The notes beneath the pieces were generated by a model, which was given only the letters and a program-made list of their open reading frames with translations, did not search any database and was not told where the DNA came from. This document shows positions 7,947 to 15,843 of a stretch of 64,000 nt of DNA, in pieces. The DNA comes from Pollutimonas sp035515055. GTDB taxonomy: Bacteria; Pseudomonadota; Gammaproteobacteria; Burkholderiales; Burkholderiaceae_B. Location of the stretch: positions 62,001 to 126,000 of the forward strand of contig DATJBV010000045.1 in NCBI GenBank assembly GCA_035515055.1. Direction: 5' to 3'. Each line of letters starts with the position of its first letter. Positions within the stretch are counted from its first letter, which is position 1. The position numbers and the translations under genes were made by a program.

Positions 7947-8393
7947 TCAGTTGACCTTGACCTTGCCTATCATTCCGGCTTCCGTGTGGCCCGGGATCAG
8001 GCATGCGAAATCGACGATACCCGCCTGATCGAACTTCCACACCAACGCGCCGGCCCCGCCTGGCTCGAGCGTAATCATATTCGGCTCCGCATGCGGCATC
8101 TCCGGCATCTTCCGCATTTGGACGGCGTGAGCCTTCAATTCGGCGATAGACCCAATCACCATCTCATGGCGAATCTTTCCCGCGTTCGTCACCGAAAAAC
8201 GTATAGTCTCTCCGGCCCTGACGTGAATCTCACTTGGGGTGAAGCGCATTGTATCGTCCATGATCACGTCGATAGTGCGACCTACTCTTGCGGGGTCGGC
8301 TGGCGTATCATGGCCACCGGCGTGACTGCCTGCGGCGAGCGCATGGGCCGAAAGCAAACTCAACGCAAGAATGGAAAGGCTCTTTTTCATCAT
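7947..8393 (-). CDS. copI: CopI-like periplasmic cupredoxin
   Basis: This protein of about 148 residues has a signal peptide (1-21) and a His-rich mature N-terminus (GSHAGGHD). Its plastocyanin-like domain carries a full type-1 copper site: His76 in IRHEM, and Cys131, His136 and Met141 in ACLIPGHTEAGM. The layout matches CopI, a copper-tolerance cupredoxin described in purple bacteria and Vibrio. The start at 8393 (MMKK) is preceded by AAAGAG; 8390 is equally possible. It heads the minus-strand copper operon and is divergent from copR, with a CopR box in the gap. Confidence 0.8.
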   Translation of the reverse strand: MMKKSLSILALSLLSAHALAAGSHAGGHDTPADPARVGRTIDVIMDDTMRFTPSEIHVRAGETIRFSVTNAGKIRHEMVIGSIAELKAHAVQMRKMPEMPHAEPNMITLEPGGAGALVWKFDQAGIVDFACLIPGHTEAGMIGKVKVN

Positions 8394-8483
8394 AATATTC
8401 TCTTTGTTCGCTCGCGCTACATGCGCATAGTGAGCCACAAGGCTACTGTAGCGAATCCATGCTGTCAGCAAGATGGCGTGCGC

Positions 8484-8498
8484 ATTACAATTTTGTCA
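8484..8498 (-). promoter_or_regulatory. CopR-type box in the copR/copI divergent gap
   Basis: Read on the minus strand this is TGACA-AAATT-GTAAT, identical in half-sites and spacing to the box upstream of copA. It lies 26 bases before the copR start and about 90 bases from the copI start, so one site could serve autoregulation of copRS and activation of the minus-strand operon. Confidence 0.65.
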
Positions 8499-8524
8499 TC
8501 TCGACGTCATGGCGGAGCGAATTA

Positions 8525-9208
8525 ATGAAGTTGCTGGTAGTGGAAGACGAGGTAAAGACCGGCGATTATTTGCGGCAAGGGCTCATGGAGTCCGGTTTCA
8601 TTGTGGATCTGGTGCGCACCGGTCTGGACGGTCACCACCTGGCGCTTACAGGCTCCTATGATCTAATCGTTCTTGACGTCATGCTGCCCGACGTGGACGG
8701 TTGGCGCATTATGCAAGCACTGCGCGATGCCAAGTCGTCGACACCTGTACTGTTTCTGACCGCCCGCGACAGCGTCGAGGATCGTGTCAAGGGCTTGCAA
8801 CTGGGCGCAGACGATTACTTGGTAAAGCCCTTCGCGTTTTCAGAGCTTCTGGCGCGAGTGCGGACATTGCTAAGACGAGGCGCCGCTCCTGTCTTCCAGG
8901 AACAATTACAAATAGCGGACCTCATCCTCGATATTCCTCGGCGCCGAGCCCAACGGCAACATGTTCGCATTAACTTGACCAATAAGGAATTCGCCCTTCT
9001 TGAACTCTTGGTACGCCGGCAAGGCGAAGTGTTGCCGCGCTCGCTAATCGCGTCTCAGGTTTGGGATATGAATTTCGATAGCGATACGAATGTGATCGAC
9101 GTTGCCATCCGCCGTCTCCGCGCCAAGATCGACGATAACTACGCCCCCAAGCTCATTCATACCGTACGGGGCATGGGCTACATGCTCGACGTGATGCGAC
9201 CGGAATAG
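8525..9208 (+). CDS. copR: CopR/CusR-type response regulator
   Basis: This 227-residue OmpR/PhoB-class regulator has a receiver domain (1-115) with the acidic pocket Glu8/Asp9, phospho-acceptor Asp51 in LIVLDVMLP, and the conserved Lys in DDYLVKPF. A winged-helix DNA-binding domain follows (about 125-223, ending TVRGMGYML). The start at 8525 (MKLLVVEDE) follows GGAGCG; the longer frame upstream is not family-like. Position beside copI and copS points to copper sensing. Confidence 0.9.
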   Translation: MKLLVVEDEVKTGDYLRQGLMESGFIVDLVRTGLDGHHLALTGSYDLIVLDVMLPDVDGWRIMQALRDAKSSTPVLFLTARDSVEDRVKGLQLGADDYLVKPFAFSELLARVRTLLRRGAAPVFQEQLQIADLILDIPRRRAQRQHVRINLTNKEFALLELLVRRQGEVLPRSLIASQVWDMNFDSDTNVIDVAIRRLRAKIDDNYAPKLIHTVRGMGYMLDVMRPE

Positions 9209-9211
9209 GCG

Positions 9212-10663
9212 ATGAAGTCCCCGCCCGCCTCCCTGGCTGTACGGCTTACCGTTACCATCGGATCGGTCATAACAGCCGTTCTACTTGCATTCGGCTGGAT
9301 CGTTGAACGGGCAATCGATAACCACTTCGTCCAGCAAGATGTGGATGAACTGAACGCTGTCGTCCAGGCGTTGAAACACACGTTGGCAACATTGCCGACC
9401 AACATCATGCCTGGAGAGTTGAGCCAGCGGTTTGCCGACACCGTCCCAGGGCACCATAATGCCCAATACAGCGTTTCGACAGATGCAGGGGTCCAGATTT
9501 TTGCTTCGCCGGGATCGGCCCTGGCTGAATTTGCCAGAACTGTCAGGCCAGTAGAGAAGATTTCCAGTGATACGGTACGCCTGTGGAAAGACCATGGTGC
9601 AACGTTGCGAGGGACCGTTCTACGGCTGGCACATGACGGCCTGCCCGGCTCGGGCATGCTGACTATTGCTGTAGCAACCGACATTGATTTTCATCTGCAT
9701 TTTCTGGAAAAGTTCCGAGACTACCTTCGACTCATCATCGTTGCGGCCTGTCTTATTGCGATTCTGGCCACGTGGATACTGGTACACCAAGGACATGCGC
9801 CGATACGGCGTATCAGCCGCGAAATGCGCAAAATTGGATCGGATCAGTTGCATATACGGCTGGAGCCAGCTGCTGTACCGGCCGAGCTGCGGGAGTTGGC
9901 CGCCTCGTTCAACGGCATGCTCGAGCGCCTTGAAAACGTCTTTCGCCGTCTATCGGACTTTTCAGGCGACATCGCGCACGAACTACGCACGCCCATCACG
10001 AACCTGAAAACCCAGACCGAAGTGGCACTTTCGCAAACGCGCAGCGTCGAGCAATATCGCGAGGTTCTATATTCCAACCTGGAGGAGTATGAGCGCATGG
10101 CGAAAATGCTCGGGGATATGCTGTTCCTGGCGCAGGCGGACAACAAGCTGCTCAAGCCAGAACTCGTGGAAATTGACCTTCTGGCCGAGCTCCGTGTCCT
10201 TTTCGATTACTTCGGTGCGTGGGCCGAAGAACGCGAGGTGGGCCTCGAGGTGGTCGGCCATCATGCCAGCATGTTGGGCGACAGGCTAATGATGCGCCGA
10301 GCGTTAAGCAACCTGTTGTCGAACGCGATTCGACACACGCCTGCGCAAGCCGTCGTTACAGCGACGCTCGAGGTCGAAACTTCCAATATCCGGATCCGCA
10401 TTCGGAACCCCGGCCCTCCGATCCCGCCGGAACATGTAGCCCACATATTCGAACGGTTTTACAGACCCGATGCATCGCGGCAGCGTAGCGGTGATGGCGC
10501 TGGCCTTGGCCTGGCTATTGTCAAGTCGATCGTGGAAGCGCATGGCGGTAAAATCAGCGCCAATTCGACGGAGACAGCGACTACGTTCGAGATTCTGGCA
10601 CCGATGACGCCTACGCCGGGCACAAGCTTTGCACGCCAGTCCGGATCTATTCCTCCTGAATGA
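9212..10663 (+). CDS. copS: CopS/CusS-type heavy-metal sensor histidine kinase
   Basis: This 483-residue inner-membrane kinase has a first transmembrane helix at about 10-32, a periplasmic sensor of about 135 residues, a second helix near 172-192, and a HAMP linker (about 193-245). The HisKA box follows (DIAHELRTPI, His256), then an ATPase domain with an N box in RRALSNLLSNAIRHTP and a G box GDGAGLGLAIV. Its size and order match the CusS/CopS/PcoS group, which detects periplasmic copper or silver. It starts 3 bases after copR. Confidence 0.9.
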   Translation: MKSPPASLAVRLTVTIGSVITAVLLAFGWIVERAIDNHFVQQDVDELNAVVQALKHTLATLPTNIMPGELSQRFADTVPGHHNAQYSVSTDAGVQIFASPGSALAEFARTVRPVEKISSDTVRLWKDHGATLRGTVLRLAHDGLPGSGMLTIAVATDIDFHLHFLEKFRDYLRLIIVAACLIAILATWILVHQGHAPIRRISREMRKIGSDQLHIRLEPAAVPAELRELAASFNGMLERLENVFRRLSDFSGDIAHELRTPITNLKTQTEVALSQTRSVEQYREVLYSNLEEYERMAKMLGDMLFLAQADNKLLKPELVEIDLLAELRVLFDYFGAWAEEREVGLEVVGHHASMLGDRLMMRRALSNLLSNAIRHTPAQAVVTATLEVETSNIRIRIRNPGPPIPPEHVAHIFERFYRPDASRQRSGDGAGLGLAIVKSIVEAHGGKISANSTETATTFEILAPMTPTPGTSFARQSGSIPPE

Positions 10664-10686
10664 ATAGAACGACAGGAGTTGCAAAT

Positions 10687-11175
10687 ATGTTTTCCATGGA
10701 AGCGCCCTGGTGGGAGTTTATCGCACGGGCCGCGATCGTTTATGTGGCGTTGTTGGTCATGGTGCGCGTATCGGGCAAGCGAACCATATCTCAATACACG
10801 CCTTTCGATTTGCTGGTGGTGGTGCTGCTTAGTGAGTCGGTATCCTCTTCGCTCACAGGAGACGACAAGTCGATACAGGGCGGACTTATCTTGGCCGCCA
10901 CGCTAATTGCGCTGAACATGGCGGCGGCGCTCATTGCATCGCGCAGCACAAAAGCCGAAAGACTACTCGAAGGTTCTCCGGTCCTGCTGGGTCGAGATGG
11001 GAAATGGTACGAAAATGTTCTGAAAGCGCAACGCGTTGGCCAGAGCGAACTGGAAAGCGCGTTACGCGAGGCGGACTGCAAGCTCGAAGACATGGCCTAT
11101 GCCGTTCTGGAGGCTAACGGCGTAATAGCCATTTCTAAAAAGCCGACGGCCGGATTGCAGGCCAGTCAGGGATAG
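10687..11175 (+). CDS. DUF421 (YetF-like) membrane protein
   Basis: This 162-residue protein has about three N-terminal transmembrane helices (residues 9-85) and a small soluble C-terminal domain, the DUF421/YetF layout. Family marks are RVSGKRTISQYTPFDLLVVV and the segment LLEGSPVLLGRDGKW. Its molecular function is unknown. The start at 10687 is preceded by GGAG; an upstream ATG at 10660 overlaps the copS stop but has no clear ribosome site. Cotranscription with copRS is likely from the 23-base gap. Confidence 0.8.
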   Translation: MFSMEAPWWEFIARAAIVYVALLVMVRVSGKRTISQYTPFDLLVVVLLSESVSSSLTGDDKSIQGGLILAATLIALNMAAALIASRSTKAERLLEGSPVLLGRDGKWYENVLKAQRVGQSELESALREADCKLEDMAYAVLEANGVIAISKKPTAGLQASQG

Positions 11176-11283
11176 ACCCACCGTTCACCCTGAACAGACA
11201 TGTGTTTCAAGCTGCTACATTGACTCTATCGGCTCATGTTATTGACTACCATAGGCGCGTCATCACTCGACGCACCCAATACC

Positions 11284-11808
11284 ATGAGCATCAATAATAA
11301 GCACATTATCACCGCCGCCATCATTGCCTTGTTTGCAATAGGCAGCCCCGCTATCGCTGAAAAGCCGGATCATGCGGGCGGAAATGGAAAAAAAGGAAAC
11401 GGGCATGCACAGAACACGCAGCGCGGGCAGCCAAGCAAGAGTTACCAAAAGGCACCCACGACCAAGCATAGACAGGATAGCGGCGTTTCCATCAACATCA
11501 ATTTCGACACCAGGCAGCGCGCCTACCTTCACGATTACTATCGTGGGGAGTTCACACGGGGAAACTGCCCGCCAGGCCTGGCCAAGAAGAATAACGGCTG
11601 CATGCCTCCGGGGCAGGCAAAAAAATGGCGCAAGGGCTACCCCCTTGACCGCGACGTTGTTTATTACGATCTGCCGTCTTCCGTACTGATTGAATTGGGC
11701 CAACCGCCACGTGGCTACAAATACGTGCGGGTCGCGGCGGATATCCTGATGATCGCCATTGGGTCGGGCATGGTAATAGACGCCGTTGCGGACCTTGCCA
11801 GCATGTAA
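11284..11808 (+). CDS. RcnB/CigR-like periplasmic protein
   Basis: This protein of about 174 residues has a signal peptide (ending PAIAEK), a low-complexity Gly/Lys/Asn/His linker, and a C-terminal RcnB-type domain (about 85-145) with YYRGEFTRGNCPPGLAKK and MPPGQAKKWRKGYPL. E. coli RcnB is a periplasmic factor that tunes Ni/Co efflux, and CigR is a related anti-virulence protein. This one ends in an extra hydrophobic helix (ADILMIAIGSGMVIDAV), as in several CigR-like members. The start is uncertain; ATG 11236 is an alternative. Confidence 0.75.
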   Translation: MSINNKHIITAAIIALFAIGSPAIAEKPDHAGGNGKKGNGHAQNTQRGQPSKSYQKAPTTKHRQDSGVSININFDTRQRAYLHDYYRGEFTRGNCPPGLAKKNNGCMPPGQAKKWRKGYPLDRDVVYYDLPSSVLIELGQPPRGYKYVRVAADILMIAIGSGMVIDAVADLASM

Positions 11809-11819
11809 GGACTCGTGCC

Positions 11820-12470
11820 ATGAACGCCCTGTTCCGGGACCGCGCAGATGCGGGCCGCCAGCTGGCCGCTGCCCTGTTGGCCCGGCATGCCGTTCCCCCC
11901 CAGATTGTCCTGGCTCTACCTCGAGGCGGAGTGCCGGTCGCCTACGAAGTGGCCCGCGCACTCCACGCGCCACTAGACGTATTCATCGTGCGCAAGCTTG
12001 GTGCGCCGCAGAACAAAGAGTATGCAATGGGCGCCATCGCAAGCGGCGGCGTAACCATTGTGGATGAGGAGGCGATAGAGGCGATGGGCGTCAGCAAGGC
12101 GGCCCTGGAGGCCGTCGTTGAAGCCGAGCAGGCAGAGTTATTGCGGCGGGAGAAAACATACCGTGAGGGGCGGCCGCAACCTGGTATAAAGGGATGCTCC
12201 GTCGTTATCGTAGACGATGGACTGGCCACCGGCGCCACCATGCGGGCGGCAATTGCTGGCATAAAGAAACATCAACCGACCACTATTGTCGTTGCAACCC
12301 CGGTCGCAGCGGCGGAAACGCTCGAAACCATCAAGGCCGAAGTCGACGACGTTGTATGCCTGGCGACGCCGTCCCCATTCCGGGCTGTTGGGCTTTGGTA
12401 TGCCAGCTTCGAACAAACCAGTGACCGCCAGGTCGGCGAACTGTTAGCGATGGCGCGCGCCCAACAATAA
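11820..12470 (+). CDS. Phosphoribosyltransferase-family protein
   Basis: This 216-residue protein has the type I PRTase fold: an early LALPRGGVPVAYEVA hood region (residues 30-45), a flexible-loop segment with VRKLGAPQNKEYAMGA, and the PRPP-binding motif VVIVDDGLATGAT near 126-138. Stand-alone members of this group are common in stress islands, sometimes fused to esterase domains, and their substrates are unknown. It starts 11 bases after the RcnB-like gene. Confidence 0.8.
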   Translation: MNALFRDRADAGRQLAAALLARHAVPPQIVLALPRGGVPVAYEVARALHAPLDVFIVRKLGAPQNKEYAMGAIASGGVTIVDEEAIEAMGVSKAALEAVVEAEQAELLRREKTYREGRPQPGIKGCSVVIVDDGLATGATMRAAIAGIKKHQPTTIVVATPVAAAETLETIKAEVDDVVCLATPSPFRAVGLWYASFEQTSDRQVGELLAMARAQQ

Positions 12471-12487
12471 TAGTGCGCGGCGGTGGC

Positions 12488-12910
12488 TTAAGGGCCCGGC
12501 TGCGAAATACTTGTCAGGGCTTGGCCTGCTTTCTGGGTATCGCCCGCATCCACGGCCAAGTCGCCTAAAGCAACGATGCCCACCAGCCGTTTATCTTTAT
12601 TTATGATCGGAAGCCGGCGTATCTGGTTTTCGCTCATTATTCCGCATGCCCGTTCCACCGAGTCGTTCTCATAAGCCCACATTACGGCATCGGACATGAC
12701 GTCGCGCACGCGAGTATCGGGATCGCGGCCTTCCGCGACGGCTCGGATCACAATGTCCCGATCCGACACAACGCCCACCAGCCGGTCATTATCTCCAACG
12801 GGCATTAATCCGAAATCGCCATCCCGCATCTGTCGGGCAGCATCTCTTATGGTCGTATCGGGGCTGAGAATCTTGACGTCGAACGTCATTACATCTTTCA
12901 GCTGTTGCAT
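12488..12910 (-). CDS. Two-CBS-domain protein
   Basis: This 140-residue protein consists of two CBS domains (about 5-60 and 70-125), seen as VVSDRDIVIRAVA and the paired RRLPIINKDKRLVGIV. The pair forms a Bateman module that usually binds adenosine nucleotides such as AMP or NAD. No catalytic domain is attached, as in stand-alone CBS proteins of low-oxygen and stationary-phase regulons. GGAG precedes the ATG. It is convergent with the phosphoribosyltransferase gene. Confidence 0.85.
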   Translation of the reverse strand: MQQLKDVMTFDVKILSPDTTIRDAARQMRDGDFGLMPVGDNDRLVGVVSDRDIVIRAVAEGRDPDTRVRDVMSDAVMWAYENDSVERACGIMSENQIRRLPIINKDKRLVGIVALGDLAVDAGDTQKAGQALTSISQPGP

Positions 12911-13023
12911 ACATTGCTCCTTGCTCGGCTATGCTGCGCCTCCGAAGTTCTGAAAAAGCATTTGCGTTTTTCGGTGAACACCACGGAGGACGGCAGCAAT
13001 CACCGTTCCTGTATGCCTGCTTG

Positions 13024-13593
13024 TTACTTCTGAACAGCTTCCAGCGCGATATCCAGGGTGACCTCGTCACCGACACCCGGCGCATACTTGCCTGCATTGA
13101 AGTCGCTGCGCTTGATTACCGCTGTGGCATTGGCGCCGATCGCATCTTTTTTCAGCATGGGATGAGGCATGTTCAGGAACGACGTGACCGTCAGCGTCAA
13201 TGGACGCGTCACGCCCTTGATGGTCAAGTCACCATCGATGCTCACCGGCTTGTCGCCCTCGAACGTAACCTTGGTTGATTTGAAGGTGGCAGTCGGAAAC
13301 TGTGCCGTATCCAGGAAGTCAGCGCCCTGGATGTGGCCGTCGAACGCATCGTAACCAGTATCGATTGACGCCATGTCGATGCTGATGTCCACCTTCGCCG
13401 ACTTGGCTTGCTTGTCCAGCGTAACCGTACCGGTCGTCTTGTTGAAGCGCAAGATCTGTTTGGACAATCCCATGTGGTTGTAGGAAAAACGTGGGAAGGT
13501 ATGCGTCGTATCCAGCACATAGGTTTGCGGCGCGGCAAATGCCGGTGCGGCAATCATGGTGGCGAAAGCGGCTGCGATAAGCGATTTTTTCAT
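13024..13593 (-). CDS. YceI-family periplasmic protein (copy 1)
   Basis: This 189-residue protein has a signal peptide (1-20, cleaving after AFAA) and a YceI beta-barrel. Family features are YVLDTTHTFPRFSYNHMGLS at the start, the FLDTAQFPTATF segment and the GDLTIKGVTRPL hairpin. YceI domains bind isoprenoids such as ubiquinone in the periplasm, and some members respond to acid or stress. It lies 70 bases after a second YceI gene and a cytochrome b561 gene on the same strand. Confidence 0.9.
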   Translation of the reverse strand: MKKSLIAAAFATMIAAPAFAAPQTYVLDTTHTFPRFSYNHMGLSKQILRFNKTTGTVTLDKQAKSAKVDISIDMASIDTGYDAFDGHIQGADFLDTAQFPTATFKSTKVTFEGDKPVSIDGDLTIKGVTRPLTLTVTSFLNMPHPMLKKDAIGANATAVIKRSDFNAGKYAPGVGDEVTLDIALEAVQK

Positions 13594-13663
13594 TAAGTAT
13601 CCTTAAAGGTGATTTAAACGTTGATTAATGCGCGAACGTGGACGCGTGATATGGCCGTCGTAA

Positions 13664-14239
13664 TTACTGGCCGGCAATGACACTGAATTTGACCGTGATA
13701 TCGTTGGCGACGATATCGAAGTCGCTCCACATCCCTTCGCCGATTCCGAAGTCGGCGCGCTTGAATGTGAACTCTCCGTCGAACTGACCGGCCGCCCCTT
13801 TCTCGGTAAATGAGAACGGTGCAGTGACTTCGTTGGACTTGCCTTTGATTGTCAGCATGCCCGTCACTTGATAGCGGCGATCGCCCAGCGCTTCGACTTT
13901 ACTGGATTCAAATCTCGCAAGCGGATGAGCGTTCGTATGTAGCCATTCCTTTTTTTCGACTTCGGCATTCGCTTCCGAGTAGCCAGCATCCACGCTGGCC
14001 AAGGGTATTTCCAATACGACCTTTGCTGCGTCTGGCGTGGAGGGGTCGAAGTCGAACTGCGTGGCGGTGATGGTACCGAACATGCCATCCATCGCGACGC
14101 TCATTTGACTGTAAGAAAAGCTAATGCGGCTCGCAGCGGCATCCAGCGTGGTGTATGGCGCCGCCTGCGCCATTCCCGCGAAGGCTGGCATGAGCAGCGC
14201 GGCAAGCGTTATACGGCGTAGTAGTAGATGTGCCCTCAT
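13664..14239 (-). CDS. YceI-family periplasmic protein (copy 2)
   Basis: This 191-residue protein has a signal peptide (about 1-26, ending MAQA) and a divergent YceI barrel: SRISFSYSQMSVAMDGMFG, then EWLHTNAHPLARFES and the MLTIKGKSNEV hairpin. Compared with copy 1 it belongs to the group normally paired with a b561 cytochrome, and it lies 43 bases after that gene. GGAGG precedes the start. An electron-transport or quinone-carrier role is inferred from the family. Confidence 0.88.
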   Translation of the reverse strand: MRAHLLLRRITLAALLMPAFAGMAQAAPYTTLDAAASRISFSYSQMSVAMDGMFGTITATQFDFDPSTPDAAKVVLEIPLASVDAGYSEANAEVEKKEWLHTNAHPLARFESSKVEALGDRRYQVTGMLTIKGKSNEVTAPFSFTEKGAAGQFDGEFTFKRADFGIGEGMWSDFDIVANDITVKFSVIAGQ

Positions 14240-14282
14240 GGCAGCCTCCGGTAATAGGTCGTTTTTTGGAAGATGGACGGGA

Positions 14283-14819
14283 TCATGACTTCCTCAATGC
14301 GGGAACCATGCGTGCTAGCACAGCGTCATGGTCAATGAAATGGTGCTTTAGCGCTGCGCCAATATGGGCGATCACCGCCGCAAGAAACATATAATTCAGA
14401 ATGCCATGCGCATCTTTAAGAAACCCGCCGAGCGCGGCGTTCTTGTCGACCAGGTCGGGCAATGGCACAATGCCGAACCACACGACTTGAAAGCCTTGCG
14501 CCGAACTCATGAGCCAGCCGCTCAATGGGATGGCAACCATCAGCACGTATAGCAAGACGTGCGCGGCATGCGCCAGGAAATGCATGGCTGGATGCATGTC
14601 GGGCAAGCGCGGCGCTGGATGGCTTAGACGCCACGCCAACCGTACCAAGACGAGCATGAAAAGACTGACCCCGGCCCACTTGTGCCAAGAGTAAAACTGC
14701 AATTTGCTTGGGCTGAGCGGTAAATCGTGCATGTAGAAGCCCAAGGCAAAGGTGCCACACAACCCCACGGCCACTAACCAGTGAAGAACAACGGCTGTAC
14801 GCGTATAGTGCTGATTCAT
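14283..14819 (-). CDS. Cytochrome b561
   Basis: This 178-residue membrane protein has four transmembrane helices and His haem ligands in VVLHWLVAVG, YSWHKWAGVSLF, LAHAAHVLLYV and DAHGILNYMFLAAVIAHIG. This is the bacterial b561 (CybB) pattern, an inner-membrane di-haem protein that exchanges electrons with ubiquinone. The start MNQHYTRTA at 14819 matches family length; the longer open frame overlaps the divergent LysR gene and was not used. It heads a b561-YceI-YceI operon. Confidence 0.9.
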   Translation of the reverse strand: MNQHYTRTAVVLHWLVAVGLCGTFALGFYMHDLPLSPSKLQFYSWHKWAGVSLFMLVLVRLAWRLSHPAPRLPDMHPAMHFLAHAAHVLLYVLMVAIPLSGWLMSSAQGFQVVWFGIVPLPDLVDKNAALGGFLKDAHGILNYMFLAAVIAHIGAALKHHFIDHDAVLARMVPALRKS

Positions 14820-14899
14820 CGGTGTCCCGCTGAAGTAGGATGAGGTTGGGAAGGTATTGGTGCTATTGTATTGATGAATTATGGTCGACATAAGCCCAC

Positions 14900-14917
14900 G
14901 AAATGGATATTCATTTC
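14900..14917. promoter_or_regulatory. Inverted repeat in the b561/LysR intergenic region
   Basis: GAAATG and CATTTC flank a six-base spacer in the 124-base gap between divergent cytochrome b561 and LysR genes, 26 bases before the LysR start. Position and symmetry are compatible with a LysR autoregulatory site, but the half-sites are not diagnostic. Confidence 0.3.
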
Positions 14918-14943
14918 CCATATATGGAACAATCAGCCAGCCC

Positions 14944-15843
14944 ATGACGGTAAACGCGAACGATTTAGTGATTTTTGCCCACATCATGGAGGCTGGCAGC
15001 TTTTCCCGCGCCGCCGAACGCACCGGTCTGCCGAAATCCACGTTGTCGCGCCGTATGTCCGCACTGGAAAGCATGCTGGGCGAACGCTTGCTTACACGAA
15101 GTACGCGGCGTCTGGCCATAACCGAATTCGGCCAAAGGGTACTGGAACATGCGGAGCAACTGGTCAACGAAACGGAAGCGGTGACTGCGCTTGCGTTACA
15201 TCGGCAAGTCATGCCTCAAGGCACGCTGCGGGTATCCTTGCCGCCAGAATTCCAGCCCTTGTCTCTCGTCCCCTTCCTGGCACGCTTTGCCACGACCTAC
15301 CCTGCCGTAAAGCTGCATCTCGATCTGTCATCACGCCGGGTAGACTTGATCGCGGAGCGCTTCGATATTGCCGTGCGGATCGCCGGGCAGCTACCCGACG
15401 ACAACACCCTCGTCGCCCGCCAAGTGGCCGTCTTGCACAACGGACTCTATGCCAGCCCGGCGTACTTGTCGCGCAAGGGAACGCCTGACGCGCCTGCCGA
15501 CTTGCTCGCGCACACCGGACTGATGCTGATCACCAGCAACGGCGAACCGCAGCCATGGCGCTTGTCGCAAGCCTCGCAACGATGGGAAGGACTGCCAAAT
15601 GATGCCTTGTTTGCCAATTCGGTCGGCCTGCAGCAGGCGCTTGCCGTCGAAGGCATGGGCATCGTCGGCCTGTCCGACCGTTATGCGTCGGCATTATTGA
15701 ACCAAGGAGTGCTGCAGCGGGTTCTGCCGGACTGGATTCTTCCGCCGGTTACTGTATGGTGCGTCACGCCGGGACGGCGGCTGTTGCCTGCCCGAACCGA
15801 AGCTTTCATTACATTACTGAAAACGGTTCTTTCCGGTGGCTGA
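14944..15843 (+). CDS. LysR-family transcriptional regulator
   Basis: This 299-residue protein has an N-terminal winged helix-turn-helix (residues 3-62: FAHIMEAGSFSRAAERTGLP, then STLSRRMSALE) and a LysR effector domain (about 90-290). The start MTVNANDL matches family length. Its stop overlaps the GTG of the chromate transporter gene, so the two are probably translated together. It may regulate chrA, the divergent b561/YceI operon, or both. Confidence 0.88.
   Translation: MTVNANDLVIFAHIMEAGSFSRAAERTGLPKSTLSRRMSALESMLGERLLTRSTRRLAITEFGQRVLEHAEQLVNETEAVTALALHRQVMPQGTLRVSLPPEFQPLSLVPFLARFATTYPAVKLHLDLSSRRVDLIAERFDIAVRIAGQLPDDNTLVARQVAVLHNGLYASPAYLSRKGTPDAPADLLAHTGLMLITSNGEPQPWRLSQASQRWEGLPNDALFANSVGLQQALAVEGMGIVGLSDRYASALLNQGVLQRVLPDWILPPVTVWCVTPGRRLLPARTEAFITLLKTVLSGG

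Noticed and set aside
14820..15212. 131-residue N-terminal extension of cytochrome b561
   Set aside because: It runs antisense through the LysR start and lacks the family's first-helix context; MNQHYTRTA at 14819 is the normal start.
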